NCBI GenBank assembly: GCA_946902985.2
Contig: OX336391.1
Location: 146,261,074 to 146,325,073, forward strand
Length of the DNA stretch: 64,000 nt
From: Meconema thalassinum
Taxonomy: Eukaryota; Arthropoda; Insecta; Orthoptera; Tettigoniidae
Direction of reading: 5' to 3'
Shown here: positions 1 to 11,417 of the stretch, one piece after another
How positions within the stretch are numbered: the stretch's first letter is position 1
Layout: each line of letters begins with the position of its first letter
Notes under the pieces: generated by a model
Databases searched by the model: none
What the model was told of the DNA's origin: nothing
The model's input: the letters and a program-made list of their open reading frames with translations, nothing else
Program-made: the position numbers and the translations under genes

Positions 1-2
1 TA

Positions 3-3000
3 CTTCGAGGTCTTCCTGATAAATACGATAACTTGGTTATGGCCGTAACCTCAACATCGGAGGAACTACAGTTGGACCGCATCAAGTCTGTCTTGTTGGA
101 CGAAAGCTTTCGCCGAAGTCAAGGTGAGAAGTCAGCTGATGGGGCAGCCCTGTACAGCAACACCAAGAAGGAATTCAGGTATGTCAAGAAACCAAAGAGC
201 TCTACCGGTAGTGAAAAAGCGGTTGACAAAAGTCGTTGGAAGTGTTGGGTTTGTGGTGGAAAGGGTCACGGAAGAGACACTTGTCCACAGAAGACAAAAG
301 TTCAAAGTGCGCCGAAGTGTCCAAAATCCAATAAAAGTCTGTTTTGTGCTTTAACTGCTCACGTGCCAAAGAATTGTTTCGTCATTGATTCTGGTTGTAG
401 TGCTCACAGGTCTCCTAATGTTAAACTTATGTCAAATTATAAATGCAATGATGATCCAGATATTAAGATTGTAATTGGTAATAATGATAAGTTGTTTGTA
501 CAAGGAGTTGGTGACATTGCACTGAACGTAAGCGACAGTATTAATAATCTGTCAGATGTGTTGCATGTTCCAGGACTGAGTGTTAACTTGCTGTCGGTTA
601 GTCAGATGGTTACAAGGGGTGCTGTTGTTGTATTTAACAAAATTGGATGTGAAATCTTGGATTCAGAGAATTGCGCAGTGAATGGTAGCGTGCTAGCTAC
701 TGGTTCAGTTCTGAATGGTCTATATTATCTGAATGTTAACCAAGATATGTCTGGCCTTGTTAGTGATGTTTCTGATTACAATTTGTGGCATGAGCGGTTG
801 GGTCACGTTGGGCGACAGAATTTACAGGTCTTAAGTGAAATGTCTGATGTTGTTAAATTTAAGGAAATCCCAAAGAGATTGTGTGAACCATGTGTTCTCG
901 GGAAGCAGCAATGGCAGTCATTTCCACAAGTAAGTCACTCGAGGAGTGAAAGTCTTTTGGACTTGGTGCACTCTGATTTGTGTGGGCCGCTCGCTGAGAC
1001 CTGGAATGGTATTAAATATATGATGACAATAATAGACGATTTTTCCAGGAAGATTTTTGTTTATTTTTTGAAACAAAAATCTGAAGCCAAGGAGAAAGTC
1101 AAGGATTTTGTTGCATATTGTGAAACTCAGAAAGGTAAGACACCAAAGATTTTTCGATCGGACAATGGTAAGGAATTTGTCAATTCTGACCTGAACAAAT
1201 ATTTCAAGGAAAAAGGGATTGTGCAACAGAGAACTGTAAGGTATACAGCTGAACAAAATGGCGTAGCTGAACGTCACAATCGTACTATTATGGAAAGGGT
1301 TAGATGCATGTTGTTTACAGCAGGATGTTCTAAAAAACTGTGGGCGGAAGCAGCCAATACGGCAGTGTATATTTTGAACAGGTGTCCTCATAGTAAAGTT
1401 GATAATGGCATACCAGAGGAATTGTGGACTGGTAAAGCTGTAAGTCATGAGAATATGAAAATATTCGGTTGCGATGCTTATGCCCATGTTCCAAAACAGG
1501 TGTGTAGTGGCAAATTGGAACCCAGAAACAAATGTTTTGTGATTGTTGGGTATGATGGGGAAAAGAAAGGTTACCATCTGTTTGATCCCAGTAAGCCTAA
1601 AAAATTTTTTGTAGAGCACAGTGTTAAATTTGTAGAACATAAATTCACCAGGTGTGCTGAGAAAAATGTTGAAATGAGTGATGTAATGTATTGTCCGTTG
1701 CATGACATTGTAAATAATGATGAAAACAGAATTGGACAGGATGATAACCTGCCAGTCGTTGAAGTTTCGGTTGCTGGTCAGGTAAGGGACAACATTGATG
1801 GTCCAGGTATAGCTCAGGTTAATGAAGACATTGTAGTAATTCATGATAATGAAAATGATGAGATTAACCAGGTTGGTGTTCCAGAAGATGCAGAGAGACT
1901 TCCAAAACAATTTCCTGATTATGAAGTCTATTTTGCTGAAAGTGGTGGTTATGTGGAACCGACCACTGTGTCTGAAGCACTTAGCGGTAAGGATGGCATG
2001 CAATGGAAAAAGGCGATGGAGGAAGAACTCAAGTCATTTCAAGATAATGATGTATGGACATTAGTTGAGAAACCTGACGGAACAAATATTGTAAGATGCA
2101 AATGGGTGTTTAAAGTGAAACATAATACTGAAGGCAATGTGTCTAAATTTAAAGCATGCTTAGTGGCTAAAGGTTGTTCTCAACGGTATGCAGTTGATTA
2201 TCTGGAAACCTTTGCACCTGTAGTGCGGTATAGTACATTGAGACTATTTTTTGCTCTTGTTGTAAATATGGATCTGGAAGTTCATCACCTAGATGTTTCA
2301 ACAGCTTTTTTGAATGGCGTTCTTAAAAATGATATTTATATGCACCCCCCAGAAAGCTATGAGTGTGACAGTTCTAAAGTTTGTAAGCTTCGAAAAGCTG
2401 TTTATGGCTTGAAGCAAGCATCTCGCACTTGGTATGAGAGGGTTCATGAAATGCTTACTGAAATTGGTTATAAGAAGTCACTGTATGAACCATGTGTATA
2501 TTACTGTAAAGATTCATCATCTTTTGTTGTTATTGCCCTCTATGTTGATGATTTTTTTGTATTTTCTAATGATCATGTCCAAGTGGAGAAACTGAAGTCT
2601 GTGTTGCATTCTCATTTTAAGATCAAATCAAAGATTTGGGACAAGTCTCTGAATGTCTGGGGATGAGAGTTCAAAGAAGCAAAGATAGTATTAAATTGGA
2701 TCAGAAGTGTTATCTGTTAGATGTATTGGATAGGTTTAACATGTCAGATTGTACTCCTGTGAAAACTCCAATGGAAACAGGTTTGTTTTTGGAGAAATCC
2801 ACATCCTGTGATAAATCCTATCCCTATCAACAGGCCATTGGGGCTTTGTTATATCTTTCCATTTGTACCAGGGTAGATATTGCATATGTAACTAATTATT
2901 TGAGTCAATTCAATAATTGTTATGGTAAGGAACATTGGACATGTGTCCAGAGAGTGTTCAGATACTTGAAAGGTACGGTGGATCTTGGTATCCTTTATAA

Positions 3001-3474
3001 AAAATCAGAATGTGACTCAAGGGTTTTGTTGATGCTTCTTTTGGAAACGATTTAACTGACAGGAAATCTGTGAGTGGTTTTGTATTCAAATATGCAGAAG
3101 GCCCAATAAGTTGGGAAAGTAAGAAGCAGCCCGTTGTGGCATTGTCTAGCACTGAAGCAGAATACATAGGTCTGACTTTAGCATGTAAAGAAGCTCTGTT
3201 CCTTAGAGGTTTCTTCTTTGAATTGTGTAAGAGAGGAGGTCCAATTCAGTTGTGTAATGACAGTCAGAGTCCTCAGAAGTTGGCTGAGAATGAAGGTTTT
3301 CATCAGAGAACAAAACACATAGATGTGCGCTATCATTTCATTAGGGACATCTTAAAGAAATGCTAAGTAAAGTTATCCTATGTGCCTACTGCTGAAAAGA
3401 TTGCTGATGTATTGACAAAAGGTCTGCCAGTTCATGGTCATGTGAAATGTGTTACTGGCATTGGATTATCCTAA
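3..3474 (+). pseudogene. copia-type LTR retrotransposon gag-pol, 5' end outside the window, broken
   Basis: Frame is open from the left window edge, so gag starts outside. The first open segment runs to 2666. Counting from the leucine codon at 33 as residue 1, it carries a CCHC zinc knuckle (C71, C74, H79, C84), an aspartic protease DSG at 119-121, the pre-integrase zinc motif around 253-287, integrase D315, D377 and E413 (35 residues between the last two) and a reverse transcriptase ending with YVDD at 837-840. RNase H follows in other frames. Integrase preceding reverse transcriptase is the Ty1/copia order. Breaks seen: a frameshift near 2630 inside RT, a frameshift near 3025 at the start of RNase H, and an in-frame TAA at 3364-3366 about 36 codons before the natural end. 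The element is therefore inactive but young enough to align along its whole length. Assignment is from motifs and domain order. Confidence 0.95.
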
Positions 3475-3499
3475 TTGCAGCATAATGTAGCATTGCTCG

Positions 3500-3511
3500 A
3501 TTAAGGGAGAG
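3500..3511 (+). other. polypurine tract of the copia element
   Basis: A purine-rich ATTAAGGGAGAG lies immediately before the TGTTGAAG that opens the 3' LTR. It is the expected primer site for plus-strand DNA synthesis. Confidence 0.7.
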
Positions 3512-3727
3512 TGTTGAAGAGAATGAATACTTTTCGTAATTTCTAATCTCGCTCTACATGTCGTTTGTCTTTTGTCACATGTGTGTTCTTTGACCTTTAT
3601 GTTCTTTGCCTTTTTTTTTTGTATATAGACTGTACTCAGTATCATGTGTCACAGTGTCTTGTTAAATACATCCATGCCAACATGTGTTCGTGTGTATCAA
3701 TCCGTTTATCCCGTGTATAGAAACCCA
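3512..3727 (+). repeat. copia 3' LTR, right end uncertain
   Basis: It begins TGTTGAAG just after the polypurine tract. The segment is T-rich and contains a TATATAGA box and a GTTAAATAC stretch suited to transcription and polyadenylation. The nearest terminal CA is at 3726-3727 (216 bp); another candidate end, ATTAACA at 3772, would give 261 bp, near the size of Drosophila copia LTRs. The 5' LTR is outside the window, so the end cannot be fixed by comparison. Confidence 0.6.
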
Positions 3728-3730
3728 TGG

Positions 3731-3765
3731 AAAAAAAATCAGAATGTGACGTCAAGGGTTTTTAC
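3731..3765 (+). repeat. displaced copy of a copia RNase H fragment
   Basis: About 29 bases containing AAATCAGAATGTGAC repeat the segment at 2999-3028 inside the copia RNase H region, ~735 bp upstream. The downstream copy has one extra G (GACGTCAAGG against GACTCAAGG). That extra base restores the reading frame that is shifted in the element itself. Confidence 0.75.
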
Positions 3766-3779
3766 ATTAACAAACCTGA

Positions 3780-4560
3780 AATTCCATAAATCCATTGTTT
3801 AGACGAATGAGTTTAAATCATGAGTGTGCTGAGTCCATTGACTGAAAGCTTAGCAGTAACACTCGCCGGTTATACGATTTGAGTACTCAATCCATTGAGT
3901 TACTGATTCTGAAAACCATGGGATATGATAGAAAAAAAACTGTAAAAGAATTAACTTAATGTTTTATAGTTCTAAGGTTTTAGACGACTTAACACTCACC
4001 AGTTATACGATTAGAGTACTCAATCCATTGATTTACTGTTTCTGAAAACCATTCGAAGTGATCTATATTTATGAAATTAGAATGCAGAAGAAAAAACTGA
4101 AAAATAATTAACGTTTAATAGTTTTAAGGGTTTAGACGACAACTCATTATTGCAGCATGTTTGAGCATCAGCAGTTGGAAATCGCACACTTCTTACAAAA
4201 ATTGACATTTATGAAATTAGAATGCAATCCGTCACTGCTAATTTATGAAATTATACGATTTGAGTAGGGCCTACACATTCCTCTGATTTACTGTTTCTGA
4301 GATCCGTGCAAAATGATAAAGGAAAGAACTCAGAATGTAAAAATGACATAAAACGGGCGTCACAGCGACCAAAATGTGAAGTGGACAGACATTATGGAGC
4401 GTATCTTCATGCACTAACAGTATCTGCAAATCGCACACTTCGTACAGTTTTTTAAATTCATTTTTTAAAGAAATTATTGATATTTACGGAATTTAAATGT
4501 AATTCGTCACTGCTAATGTCTATTCTCTTTCATTTGAACGCTCATTTTCACGATCGGTCA
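3780..4560. repeat. degenerate direct repeats, non-coding
   Basis: Two or three imperfect copies of a unit with GTACTCAATCCATTGA and TCTGAAAACCAT start near 3861, 3994 and 4250. A second unit (AATCGCACACTTC ... CGTCACTGCTAA) occurs at about 4180 and 4430, roughly 250 bp apart. No reading frame is convincing. The block abuts the 3' side of the P-element relic and could be its subterminal repeats, but no terminal inverted repeat was found. Confidence 0.5.
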
Positions 4561-4599
4561 CTTGTGAGTGCCGCAAGAGGGGTCTATACTACTGAAATA

Positions 4600-5760
4600 A
4601 TGTACAGTATATGATGTTCTCTTTCTTCATGTCGTCGAAAAGTCCTTAAAGGGAGTTTATGGATATCATAAAACCCTTCTACAACGGGAGGAAACTTTTC
4701 CGCTTGCCTTCTCTCAATTCTGAAATAAATTTTAAAAAACGTCTTCAATTGTTTTCTTGGATCTTCAATTTTAATCCGTAACCATTTCTGACGGGGGTAA
4801 TTTTGTCTTCAAGTGTTCTTGAGTTCAATACATCATAGGTATCATTTACGAACTTAATGATGCGACTCTCTTCCTTCTTATTGAGCGCATATCGAGCTAC
4901 TACAGCTGAGCGACTGGAAAATGGGCTGCCATTCTTAATTTCTGACGGGATCTACCAGTCACACTCAGTTGAGCCTCATTTATATGATGTGTTAAAGATA
5001 GGTCCCTTTTTGGAGTCTCTAACAGGTCTTCTATCGTCTTCTTCTGAAGTTCTGAGCCATCATCTAACACGAAACCTTCATCTAAAACGTGATTTCTTAA
5101 CAATTTCAACAGATGGGGTACATGAGAGAAAACACCCACATTTCTGCTTCTGTCCACTGGAGTGCTGAAAAAACTTTTATAACTGATTACATGTAGTTCC
5201 TTCCAGACTTAAGTGTTTTTCCATCCCATATCACAAGCTGCTGCGACAATACGAATGCCACAACCCTCAAACTGGCTAATAATGTTTCGTACTAACTCTG
5301 ATGTCATAGTCACATCGAAGTCATAAAAAGCGGGCAGCTTCCATTTAGCAAACAGCCCTCGGACCATAGCTACCTGGGCGTTACTGTGGTGCCCTAATAT
5401 GCGATCGGCTGATGAATCGTAGGATATCTGGCCGTCAATATTCATTTGTTCAAACGACAAAACTGCAATTTTCGCCGAGTCCTTGTAATTTGCTGCTCTG
5501 GCTTTCAACAGACTTCTCTCAGAATTCCAGTCTGCAATTAAATTGTCCAATCAATTTCTGAACGGCCTTGGTAGTGGAATGTTGCGATTACACAAATATT
5601 CGTATTCTTTCTACGAAAGTGATCTTAGTGCAAGAGCATTAGCTATGTCATCTGAAATACCATTTCACCCTCTTTTTACCTCCTAATAAACATCGAATCT
5701 GCCCTGCAGTAAAACAAGTGGAGAGAACTTTTACCATCTCCCTTCTAAGGGCACCCGTAT
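4600..5760 (-). pseudogene. P-element (THAP9-like) transposase, catalytic part, broken
   Basis: Read on the minus strand, successive frames match the P-element/THAP9 transposase order. From 5740: the leucine zipper/HTH side (FTAGQIRCLLGG; then DDIANALALRSLS). At 5550-5209: the RNase H-like core (FEQMNIDGQISYD, QVAMVRGLFAKWKLP, ACDMG). At 5157-4900: the GTPase-like insertion segment (HLLKLLRNHVLD). At 4900-4765: FVNDTYDVLNSRT. At about 4700-4620: further recognisable residues with two stops. Several stop codons (for example near 5600, 5555, 4765 and 4690) and frameshifts interrupt it. The family assignment rests on motif order over more than 300 residues. The relic is old but not shuffled. Confidence 0.85.
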
Positions 5761-6220
5761 GTACTTTCGTGGAAGGGGTTTTGGGTTTTGAACTTTCTTA
5801 GAGCCGCTTTCCTTCGTCATAAATCCATATTTATACTATCCAAAACCTCGACCCGTTTCCGGAGTTCTATAATTTCATCAGTTTGCAACAATTCAATGTT
5901 AGTTCCCTGATGATGTATCCGTTTTTAGGTGACAATGTCTCCAAGGTCGATAGTGCCCGTTTCCTCACGCTTCAAGCTTCATGACGATTTATTTGCCACC
6001 GGTAATCTGTAGAGTGTAAATAAGAGTTGTATTTTATATTTTTTACTGCACATACGAGAATAAAATCTGATTTTTAAATAACAAATACAAAGACTACCGT
6101 AACTAAATTGAATTCTAGAGAATCGCACCTCTTTATGCTGCATCAAATAAGTACTCGAGCTTATTTGAGATAGTAGATTGCTTCAAATACCGATCAACAT
6201 ATTTATTGAGCAAAATAAAG
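5761..6220 (-). pseudogene. P-element relic, middle segment with coiled-coil and probable intron
   Basis: On the minus strand 5900-5830 encodes a short coiled coil (LLQTDEIIELRKRVEVL) of the kind found between the THAP domain and the catalytic part of P-type transposases. A pyrimidine-rich acceptor (CACTCTACAG) lies near 6008, and a donor-like AG/GTATTT lies near 6254 in the THAP exon. An intron of about 245 bp between them is plausible but not proven. Confidence 0.5.
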
Positions 6221-6586
6221 TTACTCGTACACTGAATAATTAAACAAATACCTCTTCTGCATATTGGTCCTTGTAGGTGCTTGGGCTGTAGCTTGAGCGG
6301 GAACTGTAATAGACGGATCAGAATCCGCACGCAATATTTTTCTCTGTGGTAATCTCAAAAGTTCATTTCTCAAATCTCGATCATAGTCTTCTGGACGGGA
6401 ATGTACAGAACACACTCGAGCGTTATCGGGGTTGAATTTATCAGTTCGCTTACAGCGTAGCATCCACACTCGTCTGTGCTCCTCTCTTATTTTGGAAGCC
6501 TGTGATACATAACACCAAAACCGGTGGATTTGGTTCCCCAATGAGTACACAGCACAATTAACATTGTATTTACTGATTTTACTCAT
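6221..6586 (-). pseudogene. THAP DNA-binding domain exon of the P-element relic
   Basis: From ATG 6586 on the minus strand the frame encodes a C2CH THAP-type domain: MSKISKYNVNCAVYSLGN, then C..., W, R, D, FNPDN, RVCSVHS and a leucine/proline tail (LLRLPQR). The first zinc cysteine, the conserved W, the P and the C-x2-H pair are in order, and the length (~90 residues) is normal. THAP domains sit at the N-terminus of P-element transposases and bind DNA. The frame upstream of this Met is open to 6613, but the domain starts here. Because the catalytic part downstream is broken, this is called a relic; a captured THAP gene cannot be excluded. Confidence 0.8.
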
Positions 6587-6659
6587 GGTTAACCACAAGG
6601 CACGATAAAACAAATCAACTGTGCAACGTTATTCTAGCTAGACGCGCGATTTTCATCAA

Positions 6660-6793
6660 CTATCCATTCTACTGTTGTAAGCCCTACCTTATGGTGACAG
6701 CGTGTTCCCTCCGTGTGACGTCACCAGCAAGCAAGATGTCACGTGATGAGAAGCGCGGCTCCCCTAGGTCTTAGAGTGTAGTGGAGGCAGCTC
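6660..6793 (+). promoter_or_regulatory. promoter-like segment with CRE (TGACGTCA) and CACGTG
   Basis: A GC-richer island in AT-rich DNA holds a perfect palindromic CRE, TGACGTCA (about 6715), and a CACGTG E-box (about 6741). It sits immediately upstream of a start codon at 6794 and ~130 bp from the opposite-facing THAP exon. A transcription start cannot be placed from sequence alone. Confidence 0.4.
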
Positions 6794-6835
6794 ATGAGTA
6801 ACCAAGAGCCTGGGCTACAGCTTACTGATGAACAG
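6794..6835 (+). CDS. possible first coding exon of an unknown small host gene
   Basis: ATG at 6794 follows the CRE-containing segment and opens a 14-codon stretch (MSNQEPGLQLTDEQ) ending at CAG followed by GTCATG, a usable splice donor, in phase 0. Taken with 7154-7244 and 13993-14126 it would give an 88-residue protein rich in leucine and glutamine at its ends. I do not recognise the product. Evidence is splice signals and phase only. Confidence 0.35.
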
Positions 6836-7153
6836 GTCATGTTAATGCAAATTGATAACAATCTCTGACAGGGTTTTAGCAGTCTTCTTTTGTTTCTGCT
6901 TCATTTCGAGGGATTCGGACATGGTCATCAGCTCCTTGCACATATGTGTATGTGGAAGGTTTGACTTTGAGGTACACACTATTTGGACATACAAACTGAA
7001 AACATTCAATAATTTAAACCTCTATAATGTATTTAGGGTTCTGCATAGATTGTTCTTCTAATTTTAAGAAAACCGTTACCGGTACTGTCCAACGCTATGT
7101 CTCCTTAGCAAGCCACAGTGGAGATGCAAACTTATCTGTTTTCAGGAACTAAG

Positions 7154-7244
7154 CTGAGATTGCTATTTATGGACAACATGGTTCAGTATCATGGTTCACC
7201 ACAGTCTCAAATTAAATTATGGCTACATTTTTATAAAAAGATAA
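7154..7244 (+). CDS. possible second exon of the same gene
   Basis: An acceptor-like region (TTATCTGTTTTCAG, then a second AG at 7152-7153) precedes 30 open codons (LRLLFMDNMVQYHGSPQ...) ending at A/GTAAAC, a good donor, in phase 1. With the second AG the join to the first exon reads LTDEQ-LRLLFM. With the stronger-looking first AG (7144-7145) the phase-0 frame meets a stop, so the acceptor choice or an extra exon is unresolved. Confidence 0.3.
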
Positions 7245-7545
7245 GTAAACCTCTGGGGAATTTGTTACACCAGACCACATTTAATTGAAAGGGGGAGGAA
7301 TGTAATCTTCTGATGGCATGTGGTTAGTTCCAGCATCGAACATAGAATGAATCTACTCATTACCAAGCAATAAACTTAAAACATGTTCTAATAACAATAA
7401 AACTAAAACAAATTATTTAGCATGATTTCTTCCTGGACTTTTACTTACTAATTATTTACAAGTGCTCTTTATGCCCTAAGGCTAAATGAATGCTTAACTA
7501 TGGTGAGAATTCACTTGTTTTCAAGTAAACTCCACACATCACTTG
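7245..7545. other. probable intron sequence, nothing recognised
   Basis: AT-rich DNA between the donor at 7245 and the 3' tail of the antisense LINE. No repeat or reading frame was recognised. Confidence 0.4.
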
Positions 7546-8900
7546 TTATTATCTTCTTCTTCTTCTTCATTTCCCGGTTCCAGTGATCTGGGTCGGGGTG
7601 TGAATCAATGACCTCCATACTTTTCTGTCTCTCCACCACTCTCGTCCCTCTTCCAGTACATCCTCCACTTTCACTCCTCTTTTCTCAACGCTCTCCCTCA
7701 CTGCATCCATCCACCTCATCCTTCGCCTTTGGCACCTTCTCGTGTTTTTCTCCGTAAATAATCAATTCGGGACTCGGTCTTCTCCCATTCGCATCATATG
7801 TCCATACCATTTTAGCTTACTGATCTCGATTTTGTCTTGTAACTTTGGGAATCCCGTTTTCTTACTAATTTCCTTGTTTCAGATTTTGTCTCTGCGGGTC
7901 TTTCCAATTATACCTCTTAGGAACTTCTTCTCTGCTGCCTGGATTCTACTTTCCTCCCGTTTAGTTGTTGTCCACGTGCCTGCTGCATACGTCTATATAG
8001 GTGTGTAATATGCTGAATACAAGATTCTTTTACATTTCTCGGGAACTTTTTGGTTCCACACCAGACCCCTCACACTCTGGTAAAACCCATTTGTTTGTTG
8101 GATCCTCTTACCAACTTCCTCACTTACCCATCCCTCGTCTGTTTGGACACTCCCTAAGTATTTGAAGCTTTTCACAACTTGTAATGGTTTTCCATCTACT
8201 GCAATATTCCCCCTACCATCTCGCACATTTCTTGTCATCACCATCGTCTGACTCTTCTCCACACTGATTTTCATTCCATGCTCTTCTATCTCCTGGTTCC
8301 AAACATTTACTTGTTCTTGGACTTCCAATTCATTGTCCCCCCATATCACTATGTCATCAGCGAAGAGTAAGGCCTTCAGCCCTTTTACTCCCCATTTTCA
8401 GTTTCACTCGTTTATGGATTCCATCCATGGCAGTGAGGAAAAGTAAGGGGAAAAATACACTCGCTTGTCGGAGACCTGTTTCTACAATGAACCAGTTTGT
8501 TTGTCCAATCTTGGTCATCATGCTACTGACACCCTGACGACACATGGCTTTAATGATTTCAACTTCAACTCTACCAACTTTCTTACTTTTCAATGCATCC
8601 CAAACCAGTTGTCTTGGCACACTATCATATGCCTTCACAATATCTATAAAGGTCATCACCAAATCCTTTCTGAATTCCCACCTTTTCTCAATCACATTCC
8701 TCATCGTAAAAATACGATCAAAAGTTGATCTGTCTCTTCGAAATCCATATTGTTCTTCCTCTATTTCATATTCCACTACCATCCTCAGTCGTCCCTTGAG
8801 TATCCGTTCAAATACCTTTGCCACATATGAGATGAGAGGGTGATTCCTCGGCAGTTGTTACAGTCTTTTATCTCCCCTCTTGAAGACCGGAATTATTAGA
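7546..8900 (-). pseudogene. RTE-like LINE, reverse transcriptase and C-terminal part (LINE1)
   Basis: The minus strand encodes a non-LTR reverse transcriptase in pieces. 8824-8357 has YGFRRDRST, TFIDIVKAYDSVPR and TGLRQASVFFPLLF (normally Q-G-S). The FADD box lies across a frameshift near 8365 and continues as IWGDNELEVQEQV at 8349. A C-terminal segment runs to ~7600. The 3' end finishes in a GAA microsatellite tail (read as CTTCTT near 7551-7568), as in RTE-type LINEs. Frameshifts and stops make it non-functional. It continues at 8900-10160 and, beyond element X, at 13153-13957. Clade assignment is tentative. Confidence 0.88.
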
Positions 8901-10160
8901 CCTTTACCCCACTCTTCTGGCACTTCCTAATTTTTCCATATCATCCGAAACAATCTGTACAACCATTGCATCCGTATGGGGTCCAGCAGCCTTAATCATC
9001 TCTGTAGCTACCTCATCCACTCCTGTTGCTTTTCCTCTCTTCATCTTCTTTATGGCACTTTCTATCTCTTACATTGTTATATTTTCACCTTGAAATTCTA
9101 CAGTACTTCCATCCTCCTTTCTTTCCTCTATCAATACTTTGGATTTGACGTTTAGTAATATGTCAAAATAGTTTTCCCAATGTTTCAGTATTTCTTCTTT
9201 TTGTGTCAAACCCGTCCTGTCTCAATCTTCACAAATTTTGTTTCTTCTCTGCTATTCACTTTGTTCCTAACCAAACCTTCTGGCTTCCGTTAGCATCTTC
9301 CTGCAAAGTTTCTGTGAAGTTTTCCCAGCACTTCCTTTTCTCTTCTTGCACCACCTTCTGGCATTTTTCTTTGTCGCTTGGTACTTATCTTTATTCTCAA
9401 CCTTGTTGCCCACTATCCACTTCCTCCAGGCCTTTTGTTTTCTTTCACAGCCTCTTTTACTCTGTTATTCCACCAAGAATTCTCATTGTCCTTCCTTTTA
9501 CCAGATACCCTACCACATTGATCTTCAGCACAGTGGACGATTCTTTCTTTGTACTTTGCCCATTCTTCTTCCACATTTCCTACCTCGTCTAATGGGAGAA
9601 ATTTCTTCACACTGTCTTGGAAATTTTCCTATATTTCCTTCTCTTTTAATCACGATACTTTTATTTTTCTTTCTCTCCTTTAAGTGGACGACTTTTCCAA
9701 GCCATAATTCAGCTACTACAATTTTATGACCACCTTCAAAATCCTCTCTAGGCATAGCTGTGACATCAATTAGTTGCCGACGATTTTCTTTCTCAATAAG
9801 GAAGAAAACTATCATGGTTTTCGTTTTACGTTCTCCCAATCCATACAGAGTTATTTTTTGGTTATTTTTCTTTCTGAACCAAGTATTTCCTACAATTAGT
9901 ACATTTCTCTCACAAAATGCTATTAAAAGCCCTTCTTCAGCAATTTTGTTTCCATTACTGAAAGGACCAATTATTTCATCTAATCCTTGTCTGTCTGTTC
10001 CAATGTGGGCATTTAGATCTCCCATTAACACCACTTCCTTTTCTTCAATGCACCCCTCTAGTTCCCCCAAGAAATCCTCTAGACTCTCTTCCACATTCCC
10101 TGTCTGGGGTGCATAGATCTGAATGATATCTTTAACCCCACTTTTGAGGCCTAGTCTAAT
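8901..10160 (-). pseudogene. RTE-like LINE, endonuclease C-terminal half and linker (LINE1)
   Basis: 10094-9525 encodes the second half of an apurinic-type endonuclease: VVLMGDLNAHIGTDRQG, then GNTWFRKKNNQKITLYG and IVFFLI. The family has W and D at the last two motifs, here changed. A linker follows (WWNNRVKEAVKE near 9450). The coding continues upstream at 10160 into element X: the protein reads on from 13152, on the far side of X, showing that X inserted into this endonuclease. Confidence 0.85.
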
Positions 10161-10918
10161 TTTAGGTAGATTTCATTAGAAAGCTAACTATTGCAATGGG
10201 TACCATGTTTCGACTTCCGGAAAATTTCGACATATCTTCGCGTTTCACATCCCCCAGACCCCAAAACCACCATCAGTTCAACAGTTTATATATAATTTAA
10301 GTATATATGTATCTATCTATCTATATATATCAGTTTTTTGTGGACACGATAACTGCCGTAATTTTGCACCAATCACTTTGAATGTTTTACATAATATGTA
10401 TCCCTATAAAATCTCGGTCGAGTTCGAAAATGGGCAACATCGGTCGAAGGGGGTAAAAATGGGGGGCTTTTTTTTTCGAAAAAGTGAAATATCACTATAA
10501 CTCTTTTAATATGTGAAATATCGAATCCCTTCAAAGTTCATATTATGTGTCGGATAAGTGCCAAAAATTTATGTTCGAAAAGTTTTTTGATAGCACCAAC
10601 CATTGGCCAATGGGGTGGAAAAAGTTAGTTTTTCGGGAAACATTAATCATATCTCTCTTGATAGGCACAATATCAAAACCGTACAAAATGGACAATATAC
10701 CCCTAATAATTACCGAAAACTTTTGTCTGAAAGAATTTTTGATATAACCCACCATTACGCCAAGGGATGAGAAAAATGATTTCAGAATTATAAGAAAATG
10801 CCAAGAGCTATCAGAGGTTGCCATGGCAACACTACTAAATTGATGAGGGATGGGCCATCAGACGTTGCCTTGACAACGCACTTGCACGAGATCAGATTCA
10901 GATTTCAATCTGACTAAG

Positions 10919-11340
10919 TGTGAAGCGGCTTCGGTTACGTAACTGGTAGCATGCTGAACTTCTATGCCCAAGGTCGCGGGTTCAAAGCCGGCCGAAGTCG
11001 TCGGATTTTCTAAGAGCGCTAAAAATCCCTCAGTATGCTTTCCTGTGGAGGGGAAGTTCCAACGTTCGTTGCGAGTTGCTGGTTGCGGTGGCATCTAGTA
11101 GCCAAGTTCAGAGCTAGGTGTCGTTGACGGTAGTATCTGGTAGCAACATTAGGAACTACTGCTTGAAATTGACCGTCTGCAGTCCTTACCTGAATTACAG
11201 ACTAATACTGCCATCACAATTCACACCGTTTATCAGACAGATTCTACACTCACCCAAAGTACACGGGGTTACATGATCGCGTTTTCGCAGCCCCTAAACT
11301 GAGGAACCAACCAAAATCTCTGCGGGAGATATAATTTTGC
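10919..11340 (+). repeat. tRNA-derived SINE inside X copy 1
   Basis: A tRNA-like head has an A-box-like TAACTGGTAGCATGC and a perfect B box, GGTTCAAAGCC, near 10979. The body is followed by a tail including AGACTAATACTGCCATCAC and TTATCAGACAGATTC and ending GGAACCAACC. The same SINE is in X copies 2 and 3 and, intact and inverted, at 31239-31758. Confidence 0.7.
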
Positions 11341-11417
11341 GTGAAGAAGAAACAGACCGTTACATAATTACACATCAGTGTCGAAACCTTGCATAAGGAC
11401 AGTGTGACCACAAATAT

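Noticed and set aside
918..2003. Long minus-strand open frame (361 codons) antisense to copia pol
   Set aside because: Its residues have no domain, and the plus strand carries ordered protease, integrase and RT motifs; it is a shadow frame.
6670..6700. CCTACCTTATGGTGACAG as a possible P-element terminal repeat
   Set aside because: Similarity to the Drosophila P end covers about 8 bases and no inverted partner was found on the other side of the relic.
9203..9729. Plus-strand frames of about 130 codons over the LINE1 region
   Set aside because: They are S/F/L-rich complements of the minus-strand LINE linker and endonuclease, a typical antisense artefact.
10910..11095. Protein-like frame with PPQPATRNERWNFPS and similar, seen three times
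   Set aside because: Frames of this kind are translations of the tRNA-derived SINE in the X copies; the repeat explains them.
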